A stretch of 39,958 nt of DNA from an uncultured Eggerthellaceae bacterium (GCA_934623455.1 CAKTVK010000007.1:1-39958), one strand, 5' to 3'; shown: positions 26,484 through 35,450, counted from the stretch's first letter. The notes: generated from the sequence alone by a model not told the origin. A program made the numbers and translations.

Positions 26484-29400
26484 ATGCTCCAAGTCAAAAA
26501 TATCCACAAGTCGTACACCACGGGATCGTTCACGCAGCAAGCGCTCAATGACGTTTCGCTTTCGCTGCGCGACAACGAATTTGTGGCCATTTTAGGTCCT
26601 TCGGGTTCGGGCAAAACCACACTGCTGAACATCATTGGCGGCCTTGACCATTATGATTCCGGCGACCTGGTTATCGATGGCGTGTCCACAAAGAAGTACA
26701 AGGACCGCGACTGGGATACGTATCGCAACAACCGCATTGGCTTCGTGTTCCAAAGCTACAATTTGATTCCCCACCAAACCATACTGGCAAACGTTGAGCT
26801 GGCACTCACGCTTTCCGGCGTTTCCGCAGATGAACGTAAAAAACGCGCCACGGAAGCACTTCAGCGCGTTGGACTGGGCGAACACATCGACAAGCGTCCA
26901 AATCAGCTTTCCGGCGGTCAAATGCAGCGTGTGGCCATTGCGCGCGCACTCATCAACGATCCCGAAATTCTTCTGGCCGACGAACCAACCGGCGCGCTTG
27001 ACTCCAAAACAAGCGTGCAGATCATGGACTTGCTTACCGAGATTGCCCAAGACCGCCTGGTGGTCATGGTTACGCACAACCCCGAGCTGGCCGAAGAGTA
27101 TGCCACACGCATCGTGAACCTGGCCGACGGCGTTATCGTAAGCGACTCCAACCCCTACGAGCCCACCGCCGACGAGCTTGCGCGCGTGAGCACAAAGCAG
27201 CCGCGCCGCACGTCCATGAGCCTGCTCACGGCGCTTTCCCTTTCCTTCAACAACCTGATGACGAAAAAAGGCCGCACGATTATGACCGCCATTGCGGGAT
27301 CCATTGGCATTGTGGGCATTGCGGCTATTTTGGCGCTGGCGAACGGCGTGAACAACTACATTGCCAGCGTGGAAGAAGAAACGCTTTCGGAATACCCGCT
27401 GCAAATCACCAGTTCAGCCATGAATTTGAACGTTACTAGTTCCGATGACGAAGATGATTCTTCGGACACTTCCGGCTCCGCAACCGGTCTTGCCGGCGAC
27501 CCTGAAAACCCTATGGGCAAAGACTTTATTGTGCCCGGTGGCGAAAATGAGCTGGGCGTAGCGAAAACCGTCTCGCACATCTTTGGCAGCATTGGCAGCA
27601 ACGACCTGCAATCGCTCAAGGACTTCTTTGACAGTGGCACGAGCGGCATTGAGCCGTACGTGAACTCTATCGAGTACAGCTACAACGTGCAGCCGCAAAT
27701 CTACCTGTCTGACACGTCGAACGGCGCGCATCAGGTGAACCCCGACAAAACGTTCGCCGCACTGGGCATGGGCTCGGGCAGCAGCAACGGTCTGATGTCT
27801 ATGACCATGAGCACCGATGCCTTCTATCAAATGCCGAAAGACAAAGACCTTTACGCGAACTCTTACGAAGTTGTGGCTGGTCATTGGCCTGAAAACTACA
27901 ACGAATGCGTGCTGGTGACTTCGCGCAAGGGCAACATCAACGACTTCATGCTGTACGCGCTGGGCCTGCGCGATTCCAGCGAGCTGTCCGATATGGTCAA
28001 AGCATTCATCAACGAGGAAGAAGTCACCACCCCCGACGATTACGAGCCCGTCTCATACGACACCGTTCTGAGCACGCAATATAAGCTGGTCAGCGCCGCT
28101 GATTACTACGAATACGACGAGACGTACGGCGTTTGGAAGGACAAGTCCGGCGACGCCGATTACATGACCGACCTGGTGAATAATAGCGAAACGCTGAACA
28201 TTGTGGGCATTGTGCGCCCCACCGAAGACGCGCGCATTGCCATGCTGAAGCAGGGCATCAACTACCCCTACGAGCTCACCGAGCACCTGGTGACAACCGC
28301 TGCCGAAAAGCAGATTGTGAAGGATCAGCTGGCCACGCCGTCCACCGATGTTATTGCCGGCGAACCTTTCGACGAAGAAAACAGCTCGAACGGCTTTGAC
28401 CTGGGTTCTTTGTTCACCGTTGACGAATCGGCGTTGGCAGGCGCCTTCAAAGTTGATGACAGCAAGCTGCAAATTGACCCCAGTGTGCTGTCTATTGACA
28501 TGAGCGGCGTGCAAATTGACCCCAGCACACTGCCGGCGTTTGACCCGTCGTCCATTACAATTGACATGAACGAGGTCATGAAGAATTTCGACCCGAGCTC
28601 CATTAAAGTGAACGTCGATATGAGCTCGGTGCACCTTGACTTGAGCGGCTTGAAGATTGGAAACTACTTCGACAACACGGTGTTGGCTGAAAAAATGAGC
28701 GATGCCATGGCAGATTTTATTACCTGGTACATGGCTCACAGCACGGAATACGCAACGCCAAAGGATGCCGCAATGGCGTACTTTAGCTCGAATACCGTTC
28801 TAAACGATGCGCTGACCAGCGCGTTTGACGACCAAGCGCTTGCCGATGACCTTATGGTAACGCTTGCGCCGCAACTACAAGCGCAGATTGTGGGGCAAGT
28901 AACGGCGCAGGTGGTTCCCCAAGTTGCCGCAGCGCTTACGCAGTCAATCGTGCAAGCAGTGGGCAACAACGTGCAAACCGCTGTGGGCGCTTACCTGCAG
29001 CAAGCCATGGCCGCCATGGCCGCCCAGCTGGGCGCGACCGTGCAGCAGCAGGTCAGCGCGGCAATGGGTACGGCAATGGGACAGCTCTCAACGAACATGG
29101 CCAGCGCCTTCTCCATTGACACCAGCGCCTTTGCCAATGCGTTCCAAGTGAACATGAGCTCGAACGACTTGACCGACATCATGATGTCCATGCGCACCAC
29201 CGAAGAGCGCACGTACGAGAACAACCTGAAGAATTTCGGATACGCCGACCTGAACAAGCCGTACGAAGTGAGCATTTACCCCATTAGCTTTGAGAGCAAA
29301 GAGAAGGTCATTGACGTTCTTGATCAATATAATGCCCAGATGAAGCAAGTGGATGAGAATAAAGTTATCACGTACACCGACCTGGTGGGCTTGCTCATGA

Positions 29401-29825
29401 CCAGCGTTACGAACATTGTGGATATGATTTCCATGGTGCTGATTGCGTTCGTGGCTATTTCGCTGGTTGTTTCCAGCATTATGATTGGCGTGATTACGTA
29501 CATCAGCGTGCTGGAGCGCATCAAAGAGATTGGCATTCTGCGCGCAATTGGCGCCAGCAAGAAGGACATCAGCAACGTGTTCAACGCCGAAACGATTATC
29601 GAAGGCCTGGTCGCAGGCTTGTTGGGCGTGGGCGTCACGGCCATTGCATGCGCTATTGCGAACGTGGTTCTGGTGGCAAACGACTACCCCGCCGTGGCAC
29701 AGCTGCCGGCAAACGCCGCGGTGATTTTAGTGCTTATCAGCGTGGTGCTCACGTTTGTTGCCGGTCTTTTGCCTGCTCGCAGCGCCAGCAAGAAGGACCC
29801 CGTGGAAGCGCTGCGCAGCGAGTAG
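26484..29825 (+). CDS. MacB/FtsX-type ABC exporter (ATPase and permease fused) with a very long extracytoplasmic domain
   Basis: 1113 residues. The N-terminal ATPase (about 1-225) has Walker A GPSGSGKTT (38-46), the Q-loop FVFQSYN, signature LSGGQMQRVAIARAL, Walker B ILLADEPTGALD, and the H-loop MVTHN. One membrane segment follows (about 268-290), then an external region of about 670 residues, and finally three FtsX-type membrane segments with ISVLERIKEIGILRAIGASKKDI and PARSASKKDPVEALRSE. This is the MacB fold with a greatly enlarged external domain. That domain contains IDPSxL/IDMSxV repeats near 665-735 and a Gln/Ala/Val-rich helical stretch near 790-880. Such exporters use mechanotransmission to move peptides, lipoproteins or antibiotics, or to activate wall hydrolases. 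No partner or periplasmic gene is adjacent. The start has a modest GGGAAG site. Confidence 0.9.
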   Translation: MLQVKNIHKSYTTGSFTQQALNDVSLSLRDNEFVAILGPSGSGKTTLLNIIGGLDHYDSGDLVIDGVSTKKYKDRDWDTYRNNRIGFVFQSYNLIPHQTILANVELALTLSGVSADERKKRATEALQRVGLGEHIDKRPNQLSGGQMQRVAIARALINDPEILLADEPTGALDSKTSVQIMDLLTEIAQDRLVVMVTHNPELAEEYATRIVNLADGVIVSDSNPYEPTADELARVSTKQPRRTSMSLLTALSLSFNNLMTKKGRTIMTAIAGSIGIVGIAAILALANGVNNYIASVEEETLSEYPLQITSSAMNLNVTSSDDEDDSSDTSGSATGLAGDPENPMGKDFIVPGGENELGVAKTVSHIFGSIGSNDLQSLKDFFDSGTSGIEPYVNSIEYSYNVQPQIYLSDTSNGAHQVNPDKTFAALGMGSGSSNGLMSMTMSTDAFYQMPKDKDLYANSYEVVAGHWPENYNECVLVTSRKGNINDFMLYALGLRDSSELSDMVKAFINEEEVTTPDDYEPVSYDTVLSTQYKLVSAADYYEYDETYGVWKDKSGDADYMTDLVNNSETLNIVGIVRPTEDARIAMLKQGINYPYELTEHLVTTAAEKQIVKDQLATPSTDVIAGEPFDEENSSNGFDLGSLFTVDESALAGAFKVDDSKLQIDPSVLSIDMSGVQIDPSTLPAFDPSSITIDMNEVMKNFDPSSIKVNVDMSSVHLDLSGLKIGNYFDNTVLAEKMSDAMADFITWYMAHSTEYATPKDAAMAYFSSNTVLNDALTSAFDDQALADDLMVTLAPQLQAQIVGQVTAQVVPQVAAALTQSIVQAVGNNVQTAVGAYLQQAMAAMAAQLGATVQQQVSAAMGTAMGQLSTNMASAFSIDTSAFANAFQVNMSSNDLTDIMMSMRTTEERTYENNLKNFGYADLNKPYEVSIYPISFESKEKVIDVLDQYNAQMKQVDENKVITYTDLVGLLMTSVTNIVDMISMVLIAFVAISLVVSSIMIGVITYISVLERIKEIGILRAIGASKKDISNVFNAETIIEGLVAGLLGVGVTAIACAIANVVLVANDYPAVAQLPANAAVILVLISVVLTFVAGLLPARSASKKDPVEALRSE

Positions 29826-29937
29826 CGAGTGGCGGGGTTTGCTGCTCCGGGGTCCCCAAGTCGAGCGCACGGCATAATTCCGCGCACAGCACCCCACCAG
29901 GTTGGACGCACGACACAATTACACACGTAGCTTGGTT

Positions 29938-29977
29938 GCAGAAAAGAAGACCGCTCGCAAGCGGTCTTCTTTTCTGC
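29938..29977. terminator. Bidirectional intrinsic terminator
   Basis: GCAGAAAAGAAGACCGCT and its exact complement (18 bp) flank a CGCA loop. The A-rich and T-rich stem ends give a U-run in both directions. It serves the ABC exporter gene (+) and the ygjP-like/rsmI pair (-). No other feature is seen between 29826 and 30050. Confidence 0.9.
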
Positions 29978-30050
29978 TCGGACGAGATTGCGTTCGCCGT
30001 GAGAGATGCTTCGCCAGGCGGCGGGCCTTACCACCCCCCAGAGCCTTCCA

Positions 30051-30662
30051 CTACTCCAGCAGCTTTTTGCTTTCGCGCCAATCGGGCAGATAGCGGTCGA
30101 GCACCGCATAGAACTGCGGCCCGTGCCCGTGCACCAGCAAGTGGGCCAGCTCGTGCACAACCACATACTCAAGACAGCGCGGCGGATACAGTGCCAGACG
30201 CACGTTGATGCAGATGCGTCCCGTTGACGGCTGGCAGCTGCCCCAGCGGCTTGTCATGTTGCGATACGCCAGTTTACCAGGGGTAACGCCCATAACAGCT
30301 GCCCAGCGCTCAACAAGTCCGGGTGTGAGCCCCTCTACGATAGCGCGCCATTCAGCAACTTCTTGCGGCGTGGCCAGATTCGCGCGCGCCATGGGGGAAT
30401 CTTGTCGGCTTTCCTGTAACCGCGCGATCAAGTCCTTTCGCGAGCGCACGAATTCCTCGATGGTCTGGCGTGATGTACCCACTGGCGCGGAAATCTGCAC
30501 CGGCTCGGCGGCGGTTTTCACGCGCATCGTAATGCTGTTCATGGTTTTGAGCGTAAGCCTAACGGCAATGCCATCGACGTTGAGCTCTTGGCACGCTACG
30601 ATTTTCGCGCCGCCGCCCGTACGCCTGCGCGATCTTCTTGCTTTCGGTTTCACTGATGCCAA
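30051..30662 (-). CDS. YgjP/SprT-like metal-dependent hydrolase
   Basis: 203 residues from a TTG start at 30662. AGGCGG lies 7 nt upstream and overlaps the stop of rsmI, which supports this start. The family pattern is clear: NMTSRWGSC near the middle, ICINVRLALYPP, and the zinc motif VVHELAHLLVHGHGPQFY (HExxH plus a third His). This is the DUF45/YgjP group of M48-like metallopeptidases. The biological substrate of the group is not established. It is transcribed after rsmI with 11 bp between the genes, so the two form one operon ending at the terminator at 29938. Confidence 0.85.
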   Translation of the reverse strand: MASVKPKARRSRRRTGGGAKIVACQELNVDGIAVRLTLKTMNSITMRVKTAAEPVQISAPVGTSRQTIEEFVRSRKDLIARLQESRQDSPMARANLATPQEVAEWRAIVEGLTPGLVERWAAVMGVTPGKLAYRNMTSRWGSCQPSTGRICINVRLALYPPRCLEYVVVHELAHLLVHGHGPQFYAVLDRYLPDWRESKKLLE

Positions 30663-30673
30663 AACAAAGCCGC

Positions 30674-31708
30674 CTATCGTTCGCCAAGCGCAAGCGCATA
30701 CGCTTCGTTGCGCGATATTCCCAGCTCAGAAACGAGTGTTTTCACGATGTCTTTTTTAGAGGCGCCTTCTGCACGCAATTGCGCGGCACGGGCGGCGCCA
30801 TCAATTCCGGTTTGCTGCGCTGTTGCAGCGGCCTCTTCCGGCGATGGTCCATCAATAACCAGGACAATCTCGCCCTTAATGCCTTCTGCAGCTGCGCGTT
30901 CAGTGAATACCTCATGCACGTACGATGTTGCGCCACGCACCACTTCTTCGTGCAGCTTCGTAAGCTCGCGGCAAACTGCCATTTGACGGTGCGGGAACTC
31001 TTGCGCAATGACTTCCAGTGCGTCAACCAGGCGTTTTGGGCTTTCGTAGTAGATCAGCGCGGCATCCAACTTGGCAACATTTTGCAGTTCCGCGCGGCGT
31101 TCGGCATCTTTACGCGGGAAGAACCCCGCGAAAAAGAAGCGCTGATTTGTGCAGCCGCTTGCAACATACGCCGTTGCTGCAGCCACGGGACCAGGCAAAA
31201 CTTCCACCGCAGCACCCGCTTCGCGCGCCGCGCGCACCAGACGCAAGCCCGGATCAGAGATGCCCGGCATACCGGCATCCGAGCAATATGCAATAACTTC
31301 GCCCGCTAAGACGCGCGCAACCACGGAATGAGCGCGCGACGACAGCATTGCCTCGTCCAAACGCTCAAGCGGCCGCTTTATGCCCAGCGCCGCAAGGAGC
31401 TTTCCCGTGACGCGCGTATCTTCCGCGCATACGACCTGGGCGTTTTCCAAACACGCACGCATGCGATCTGTCACATCGCCCAAGTTGCCGATAGGCGTGG
31501 GGCAAATGACCAGCTTTCCTTCTCCTGCACGATGCTCTTTCGGGCGCTTGTTCGGGGTCCGCCCACTCGCGCCCCGCTTATTTGCATTCTGCTCATTTGC
31601 GTTCTGCTCATTTGCGTCCCGCCTGTTCATACCCTGAGTATTCGCAGCATCTGCATCAAACCGTTCCACGCTTGCTTGCCCTTCTTCGTATTTTGCTTCA
31701 TTGCCCAT
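30674..31708 (-). CDS. rsmI: 16S rRNA C1402 2'-O-methyltransferase RsmI with N-terminal extension
   Basis: 344 residues. The conserved enzyme starts near residue 65: KLVICPTPIGNLGD, then VVCAEDTRVTGKLL, YCSDAGMPGISDPG, PGPVAAATAYVASG, and FFFAGFFPRK. These are the SAM-binding tetrapyrrole-methylase-fold motifs of RsmI (about 280 residues, like E. coli). It methylates the ribose of C1402 in 16S rRNA with RsmH acting on the base. The first about 64 residues are extra: hydrophilic, with NEQNA-type repeats encoded by about 15-bp DNA repeats near 31578-31615. No strong ribosome site precedes ATG 31708, so a later start, such as ATG at 31630, is possible. It is followed 11 bp later by the ygjP-like gene. 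Confidence 0.92.
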   Translation of the reverse strand: MGNEAKYEEGQASVERFDADAANTQGMNRRDANEQNANEQNANKRGASGRTPNKRPKEHRAGEGKLVICPTPIGNLGDVTDRMRACLENAQVVCAEDTRVTGKLLAALGIKRPLERLDEAMLSSRAHSVVARVLAGEVIAYCSDAGMPGISDPGLRLVRAAREAGAAVEVLPGPVAAATAYVASGCTNQRFFFAGFFPRKDAERRAELQNVAKLDAALIYYESPKRLVDALEVIAQEFPHRQMAVCRELTKLHEEVVRGATSYVHEVFTERAAAEGIKGEIVLVIDGPSPEEAAATAQQTGIDGAARAAQLRAEGASKKDIVKTLVSELGISRNEAYALALGER

Positions 31709-32004
31709 AACCGCGCGCCATTTCCGCTTGGTATTCCTGAGTTAGCTTGCCATCGGATACGTCCATTTCATTCCGGTGAACTGGAATACATGCACAGGGA
31801 AATCAACACATGCAACTTTCTTGCACATCCATTTCCCCGCGATTCTTGCGCTCTTGTTCACACACAAAAATCGAACTACCATACCCTGTGTCCGCACAGC
31901 CGAACCGCCGCATCTTGCGTTCGCGCGCAAAAAGCCGTCGCGAGCCCTCAATTTCGCTTTATTGTATCGTTTCGGGCAACGGCAAGCCACCGAACGGCAT
32001 CATG
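31709..32004. other. Gap between rsmI and element E5
   Basis: 296 bp between the rsmI start (-) and E5. Short open frames exist but none has a ribosome site or a recognisable product. Promoters for rsmI are expected here but not clear to me. Confidence 0.4.
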
Positions 32005-32223
32005 TTGTTGGAAAAATGGGTGCAAATTCGGGCAAATCGACGATATTCGGTTGTCGGGTTTTCGTTCCTGCTCCCTACCTGATTTCAATACTGCCTGCGA
32101 CCTGCGGAAACATAAAAGCTTGTTTCGGGGCGCCACCTATGACGCCCCGAAACAAGGCTATTTGCGCAGGCAAACCACCGACTATCGTCGATTAGCCCGA
32201 ATCCAAGGGTCGTTTTCCAACAA
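32005..32223. repeat. Palindromic intergenic element, copy E5 (219 bp)
   Basis: Arms 32005-32054 and 32174-32223 start TTGTTGGAAAA when read inward; the inner 30 nt match at 26 positions. The arm sequence AATTCGGGCAAATCGACGAT is close to E4. The core holds a separate perfect 14-bp hairpin at 32119-32156. It lies between the divergent rsmI and ettA genes. Confidence 0.85.
32119..32156. repeat. Perfect 14-bp hairpin inside the E5 core
   Basis: CTTGTTTCGGGGCG and CGCCCCGAAACAAG are exact complements with a 10-nt loop. There is no T-run. I see no equivalent in the other five cores. Confidence 0.8.
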
Positions 32224-32252
32224 GCACCCCTTAGCGCACTCCCCAAGAAAAG

Positions 32253-32288
32253 CAACTTCGAATTTCGACCCCAAAATCCAACATCATG
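32253..32288. repeat. Solo half-arm related to element E3
   Basis: CAACTTCGAATTTC and the following bases match the right arm of E3 at about 32 of 36 positions, ending in CATG. No matching left arm is seen nearby, so this looks like a remnant, 30 bp after E5. Confidence 0.65.
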
Positions 32289-32760
32289 TCCGCAAAAACC
32301 CTTTTTTGTGGCGCAGCGCGCCATGCAAATTCTCATTTGCGCAAAACGATGACCGCGCACAGCCCACATGCACTGCCCCCACCCGCGCACTACGCCGCAG
32401 CGCGCGACAACACACTCCTGCTCCCGCGCCCCTTGCCCTACCCCCGCACCCCCGGCGGCTCGCGCCGACACACCGCGCCCTTGCCCTGCACGTCACGCAC
32501 CATCCTCTGCCTGCGCACCGCCCGCACCCCCGGCAGCGTGCGACAACGCGCACCCCGCCTGCGCGCTACGCCACAGCCCATTCGTCGCCGCGCCCACGCT
32601 TCCCGTCAGAGCGCCACTCACAGCACCCTCGCGCCGCTGCACCTTGCAGCCGCCTCGTCCGCCCCCTCGTTCGCATCGCGCGCCTCCTTCCTGACCCCTT
32701 CCCCACCCTGCACGGGCGCAAACGCGGGTGCGCCTAGGCGTATGCGCGGTTTTATGAGAA
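32289..32760. other. Gene-free C-rich low-complexity region before ettA
   Basis: The plus strand is rich in CGC, CCC and CAC with degenerate internal repetition. Open frames here encode Pro/Arg/His/Ala strings without domains. I see no gene; the ettA promoter should lie near the right end. Confidence 0.5.
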
Positions 32761-32803
32761 AATGAGCGGAACAAATCACGCAAACCCCTATAAAGGAGAT
32801 TTC

Positions 32804-34483
32804 ATGGCAGAGTTTATCTACCAGATGTACAAAGCGCGCAAAGCCCATGGTCAGAAAGTGATTTTGGACGACGTGACGCTGAGCTTTTACCCTGGCGCGA
32901 AAATTGGCGTTGTTGGCCCGAACGGCATGGGCAAGTCCACGCTGCTCAAGATTATGGCTGGCCTGGAAGAAGTATCAAACGGCGAGGCGCATCTGACCCC
33001 GGGCTATTCCGTGGGCATTTTGCTGCAGGAGCCGCCGCTGGAAGAGGACAAGACCGTCATTGAGAACGTGCGCCTGGCGTTCGGCGATATCCTGGCGAAA
33101 GTCGAGCGCTTCAACCAGATTGGCGCCGAAATGGGCGAGCCCGATGCCGACTTCGACGCGCTCATGGAAGAGATGGGCAAGCTGCAAGATGCCATTGACG
33201 CCGCGAACGGCTGGGACTTGGACAGCCAGCTCACCCAGGCCATGGATGCGCTGCAGTGCCCCGACCCCGACATGCCGGTAAACGTGCTTTCGGGCGGCGA
33301 ACGCCGTCGCGTGGCGTTGTGCCGCTTGCTGCTGGAAGCCCCCGACCTGCTGCTTTTGGACGAGCCCACAAACCACCTGGACGCCGAGTCCATTCTGTGG
33401 CTGGAAAAATTCCTGCACGATTACCAGGGCGCCGTGCTGGCCGTTACCCACGATCGCTACTTCCTGGACAACGTTGCCGAGTGGATCTGCGAAGTTGACC
33501 GCGGCCATCTGTACCCCTACAAGGGCAATTACTCCACGTACCTGGAAACGAAAGCCGCCCGCATGGAGGCGCAAGGTCAGCAAGAGGCAAAACTGGCGAA
33601 GCGTATGCGTTCCGAACTGGAGTGGGTCCGTTCGACCCCCAGCGCACGCCACGCAAAGAGCAAGGCGCGTTTGGAAGCATACGAGCGCATGGCTGCCGAG
33701 GCCGAGAATTTCAAGAGCGTTGACTTCACCGACATCCACATTCCCGTTGGTCCGCGCTTGGGCAACAAGGTGCTTGAGGCGAACCACCTGCACAAGGCAT
33801 TCGGCGATCGCGTGCTTATTGACGATTTGAGCTTCAGCCTGCCGCGCAACGGCATTGTGGGCGTCATCGGCCCAAACGGCGTAGGCAAAACCACGCTGTT
33901 CAAGACCATTGTGGGGCTTGAACCGCTCACGAGTGGCACGTTGGAGATTGGCGAGACCGTGCAACTGTCTTACGTGGATCAGAACCGCGCGGGCATTGAC
34001 AACAACAAATCCGTGTGGGAGGTCGTGTCCGACGGCAACGACTATATTACCGTGGGCAAGCAGGAAATCCCGTCGCGCGCGTATGTGAGCGCGTTTGGTT
34101 TCAAAGGCCCCGACCAGCAAAAACCCGCAGGCGTGTTGTCTGGCGGCGAGCGCAATCGTCTGAACCTGGCCCTTACGCTGAAGCAGGGCGGCAACTTGCT
34201 GCTTTTGGACGAACCCACCAACGACCTTGACACCGAAACGCTGGAAAGCCTGGAAGAAGCGCTGCTGGCCTTCCCCGGTTGCAGCGTGATTGTGAGCCAC
34301 GATCGCTGGTTTTTGGACCGCGTGGCAACGCACATTCTGGCCTGGGAAGGCACCGAGGAAAACCCCGGCAACTGGTTCTGGTTCGAGGGCAACTTTGCCG
34401 ACTACCAGAAGAACCGCGAAGAACGCCTGGGACCCGAGGCCACAAAACTGCGCGTGATGCATCGCAAGCTGACGCGCGATTAG
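32804..34483 (+). CDS. ettA: Energy-dependent translational throttle EttA (ABC-F)
   Basis: 559 residues from ATG 32804, chosen because AAGGAG lies 5 nt upstream; the frame is open 14 codons earlier but without support. Two ABC ATPase domains are complete: Walker A GPNGMGKST near 38 and GPNGVGKTT near 350, signatures LSGGERRRVALC and LSGGERNRLNLA, and Walker B LLLLDEPTNHLD and LLLLDEPTNDLD. The linker has the ABC-F pattern with RTSxxxAR-like STPSARHAKSKARLEAYERM. Length matches E. coli EttA (555). It binds the ribosomal E site and gates entry into elongation according to the ATP/ADP ratio. There are no membrane segments, as expected for this soluble family. Confidence 0.94.
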   Translation: MAEFIYQMYKARKAHGQKVILDDVTLSFYPGAKIGVVGPNGMGKSTLLKIMAGLEEVSNGEAHLTPGYSVGILLQEPPLEEDKTVIENVRLAFGDILAKVERFNQIGAEMGEPDADFDALMEEMGKLQDAIDAANGWDLDSQLTQAMDALQCPDPDMPVNVLSGGERRRVALCRLLLEAPDLLLLDEPTNHLDAESILWLEKFLHDYQGAVLAVTHDRYFLDNVAEWICEVDRGHLYPYKGNYSTYLETKAARMEAQGQQEAKLAKRMRSELEWVRSTPSARHAKSKARLEAYERMAAEAENFKSVDFTDIHIPVGPRLGNKVLEANHLHKAFGDRVLIDDLSFSLPRNGIVGVIGPNGVGKTTLFKTIVGLEPLTSGTLEIGETVQLSYVDQNRAGIDNNKSVWEVVSDGNDYITVGKQEIPSRAYVSAFGFKGPDQQKPAGVLSGGERNRLNLALTLKQGGNLLLLDEPTNDLDTETLESLEEALLAFPGCSVIVSHDRWFLDRVATHILAWEGTEENPGNWFWFEGNFADYQKNREERLGPEATKLRVMHRKLTRD

Positions 34484-34547
34484 TGCGAGCACTTCAAGCA
34501 CGCCGAGCCGCCAACACCGCACGCTAACGAAAACGCAAGAAACGCGC

Positions 34548-35039
34548 ATGAACGCCGAACAGTACAAAGCATTGACGAAGCCGCTTCGGGACAACCCGAA
34601 AGCGGCTTCGCTTGTTGCTGCTGTGAACAAAGGCATCACCACCATTTACTACGTGACGTACCCATTGTTAGTGGCATTTCTTATTGCGACCCAAAACTCG
34701 CTTGCTTGGAAAGCCGTAGTGCTTCCTGCCGCAGGATTTGTGCTGATCAGCGCGCTAAGGCGCATTATCAATCGACCGCGCCCTTACGAGGCGTTCGACT
34801 GTCCCTCGGTCATTCCGAAAGACACGAAGGGGAAATCGTTTCCCAGCAGGCACGCGTATTCCGCTTTCGCCATTGCCCTAACGTTTTATGCGTGGTGCGC
34901 ACCTGCGGGTATCATCATGGTGCTGCTGAGCTGCTGCATGGCCGCCGTGCGCGTGATAGGCGGCGTGCATTACCCCAGCGACGTCGCCGCAGGTGCAGCG
35001 CTGGGCATTGCGTTCGGCGCACTTGAGATTCTGCTGTAA
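34548..35039 (+). CDS. PAP2-family membrane phosphatase
   Basis: 163 residues, four to five membrane segments. The three PAP2 phosphatase motifs are present: RRIINRPRP (K/RxxxxxxRP type), FPSRHAYSAF (PSxH type), and RVIGGVHYPSDVAAG (RxxxxxHxxxD type). These include the catalytic His pair and Asp. Such small proteins dephosphorylate isoprenyl or phosphatidyl lipids; undecaprenyl pyrophosphate or phosphatidylglycerol phosphate are the likely substrates. It lies 64 bp after ettA in the same direction. The ribosome site is poor. A strong hairpin covers codons 11-21. Confidence 0.88.
   Translation: MNAEQYKALTKPLRDNPKAASLVAAVNKGITTIYYVTYPLLVAFLIATQNSLAWKAVVLPAAGFVLISALRRIINRPRPYEAFDCPSVIPKDTKGKSFPSRHAYSAFAIALTFYAWCAPAGIIMVLLSCCMAAVRVIGGVHYPSDVAAGAALGIAFGALEILL
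34578..34608 (+). repeat. Strong hairpin inside the first codons of the PAP2 gene
   Basis: AAGCCGCTTCGGG and CCCGAA-A-GCGGCTT pair with one bulged A around an ACAA loop. No T-run follows. It starts about 30 nt after the start codon and could slow translation, or be a remnant of an ettA terminator that became coding. Confidence 0.6.
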
Positions 35040-35152
35040 AGGCGCCTGCATCACCCTTACCAACATCGCGCAGATGAAGGTGGAACCCATGCCAGCAGCA
35101 GCCTTCGTAATCCTCGCTTCCTTTGAAAACCGACAAGCCGCAAAAGAGCATC

Positions 35153-35358
35153 TTGTCGGAAATCTGGCTCGAAAACGCGCAAATGCACGATACGGGGCAG
35201 GTCGAAGGCGCAAACGAAGCGGTTTTAACCCTTCAACCCTATCCAACTCCACAAAAGCCCAGTTCGCAACGTCATCTTGGCAACAGCGAACATTCTAATT
35301 CCTCCTCCACCTGCCCCGTACCGTCGATTTGAGCGCATTTGGACGAAAAATCCGACAA
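35153..35358. repeat. Palindromic intergenic element, copy E6 (206 bp)
   Basis: Arms 35153-35202 and 35309-35358 start TTGTCGGA and end ACGGGGCAGGT when read inward; the inner 30 nt match at 24 positions. CATC/CATG flank the ends. The core starts with GAAGGCGCAAACG, similar to E3 and E4. It lies between the convergent PAP2 and lysS genes. Confidence 0.83.
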
Positions 35359-35417
35359 CATGCCGCCAGAGAACCCAGAACTCAAGTCGAAACTCCCAAC
35401 CCACCACCGCAGCGCAT

Positions 35418-35450
35418 AAAAAAATCCGAGGCGCACATAGCACCTCGGAT
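35418..35450 (-). terminator. Intrinsic terminator of lysS
   Basis: On the minus strand ATCCGAGG pairs with CCTCGGAT (plus a GC pair) and is followed by a run of seven T. It lies about 50 nt after the lysS stop. Confidence 0.9.
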
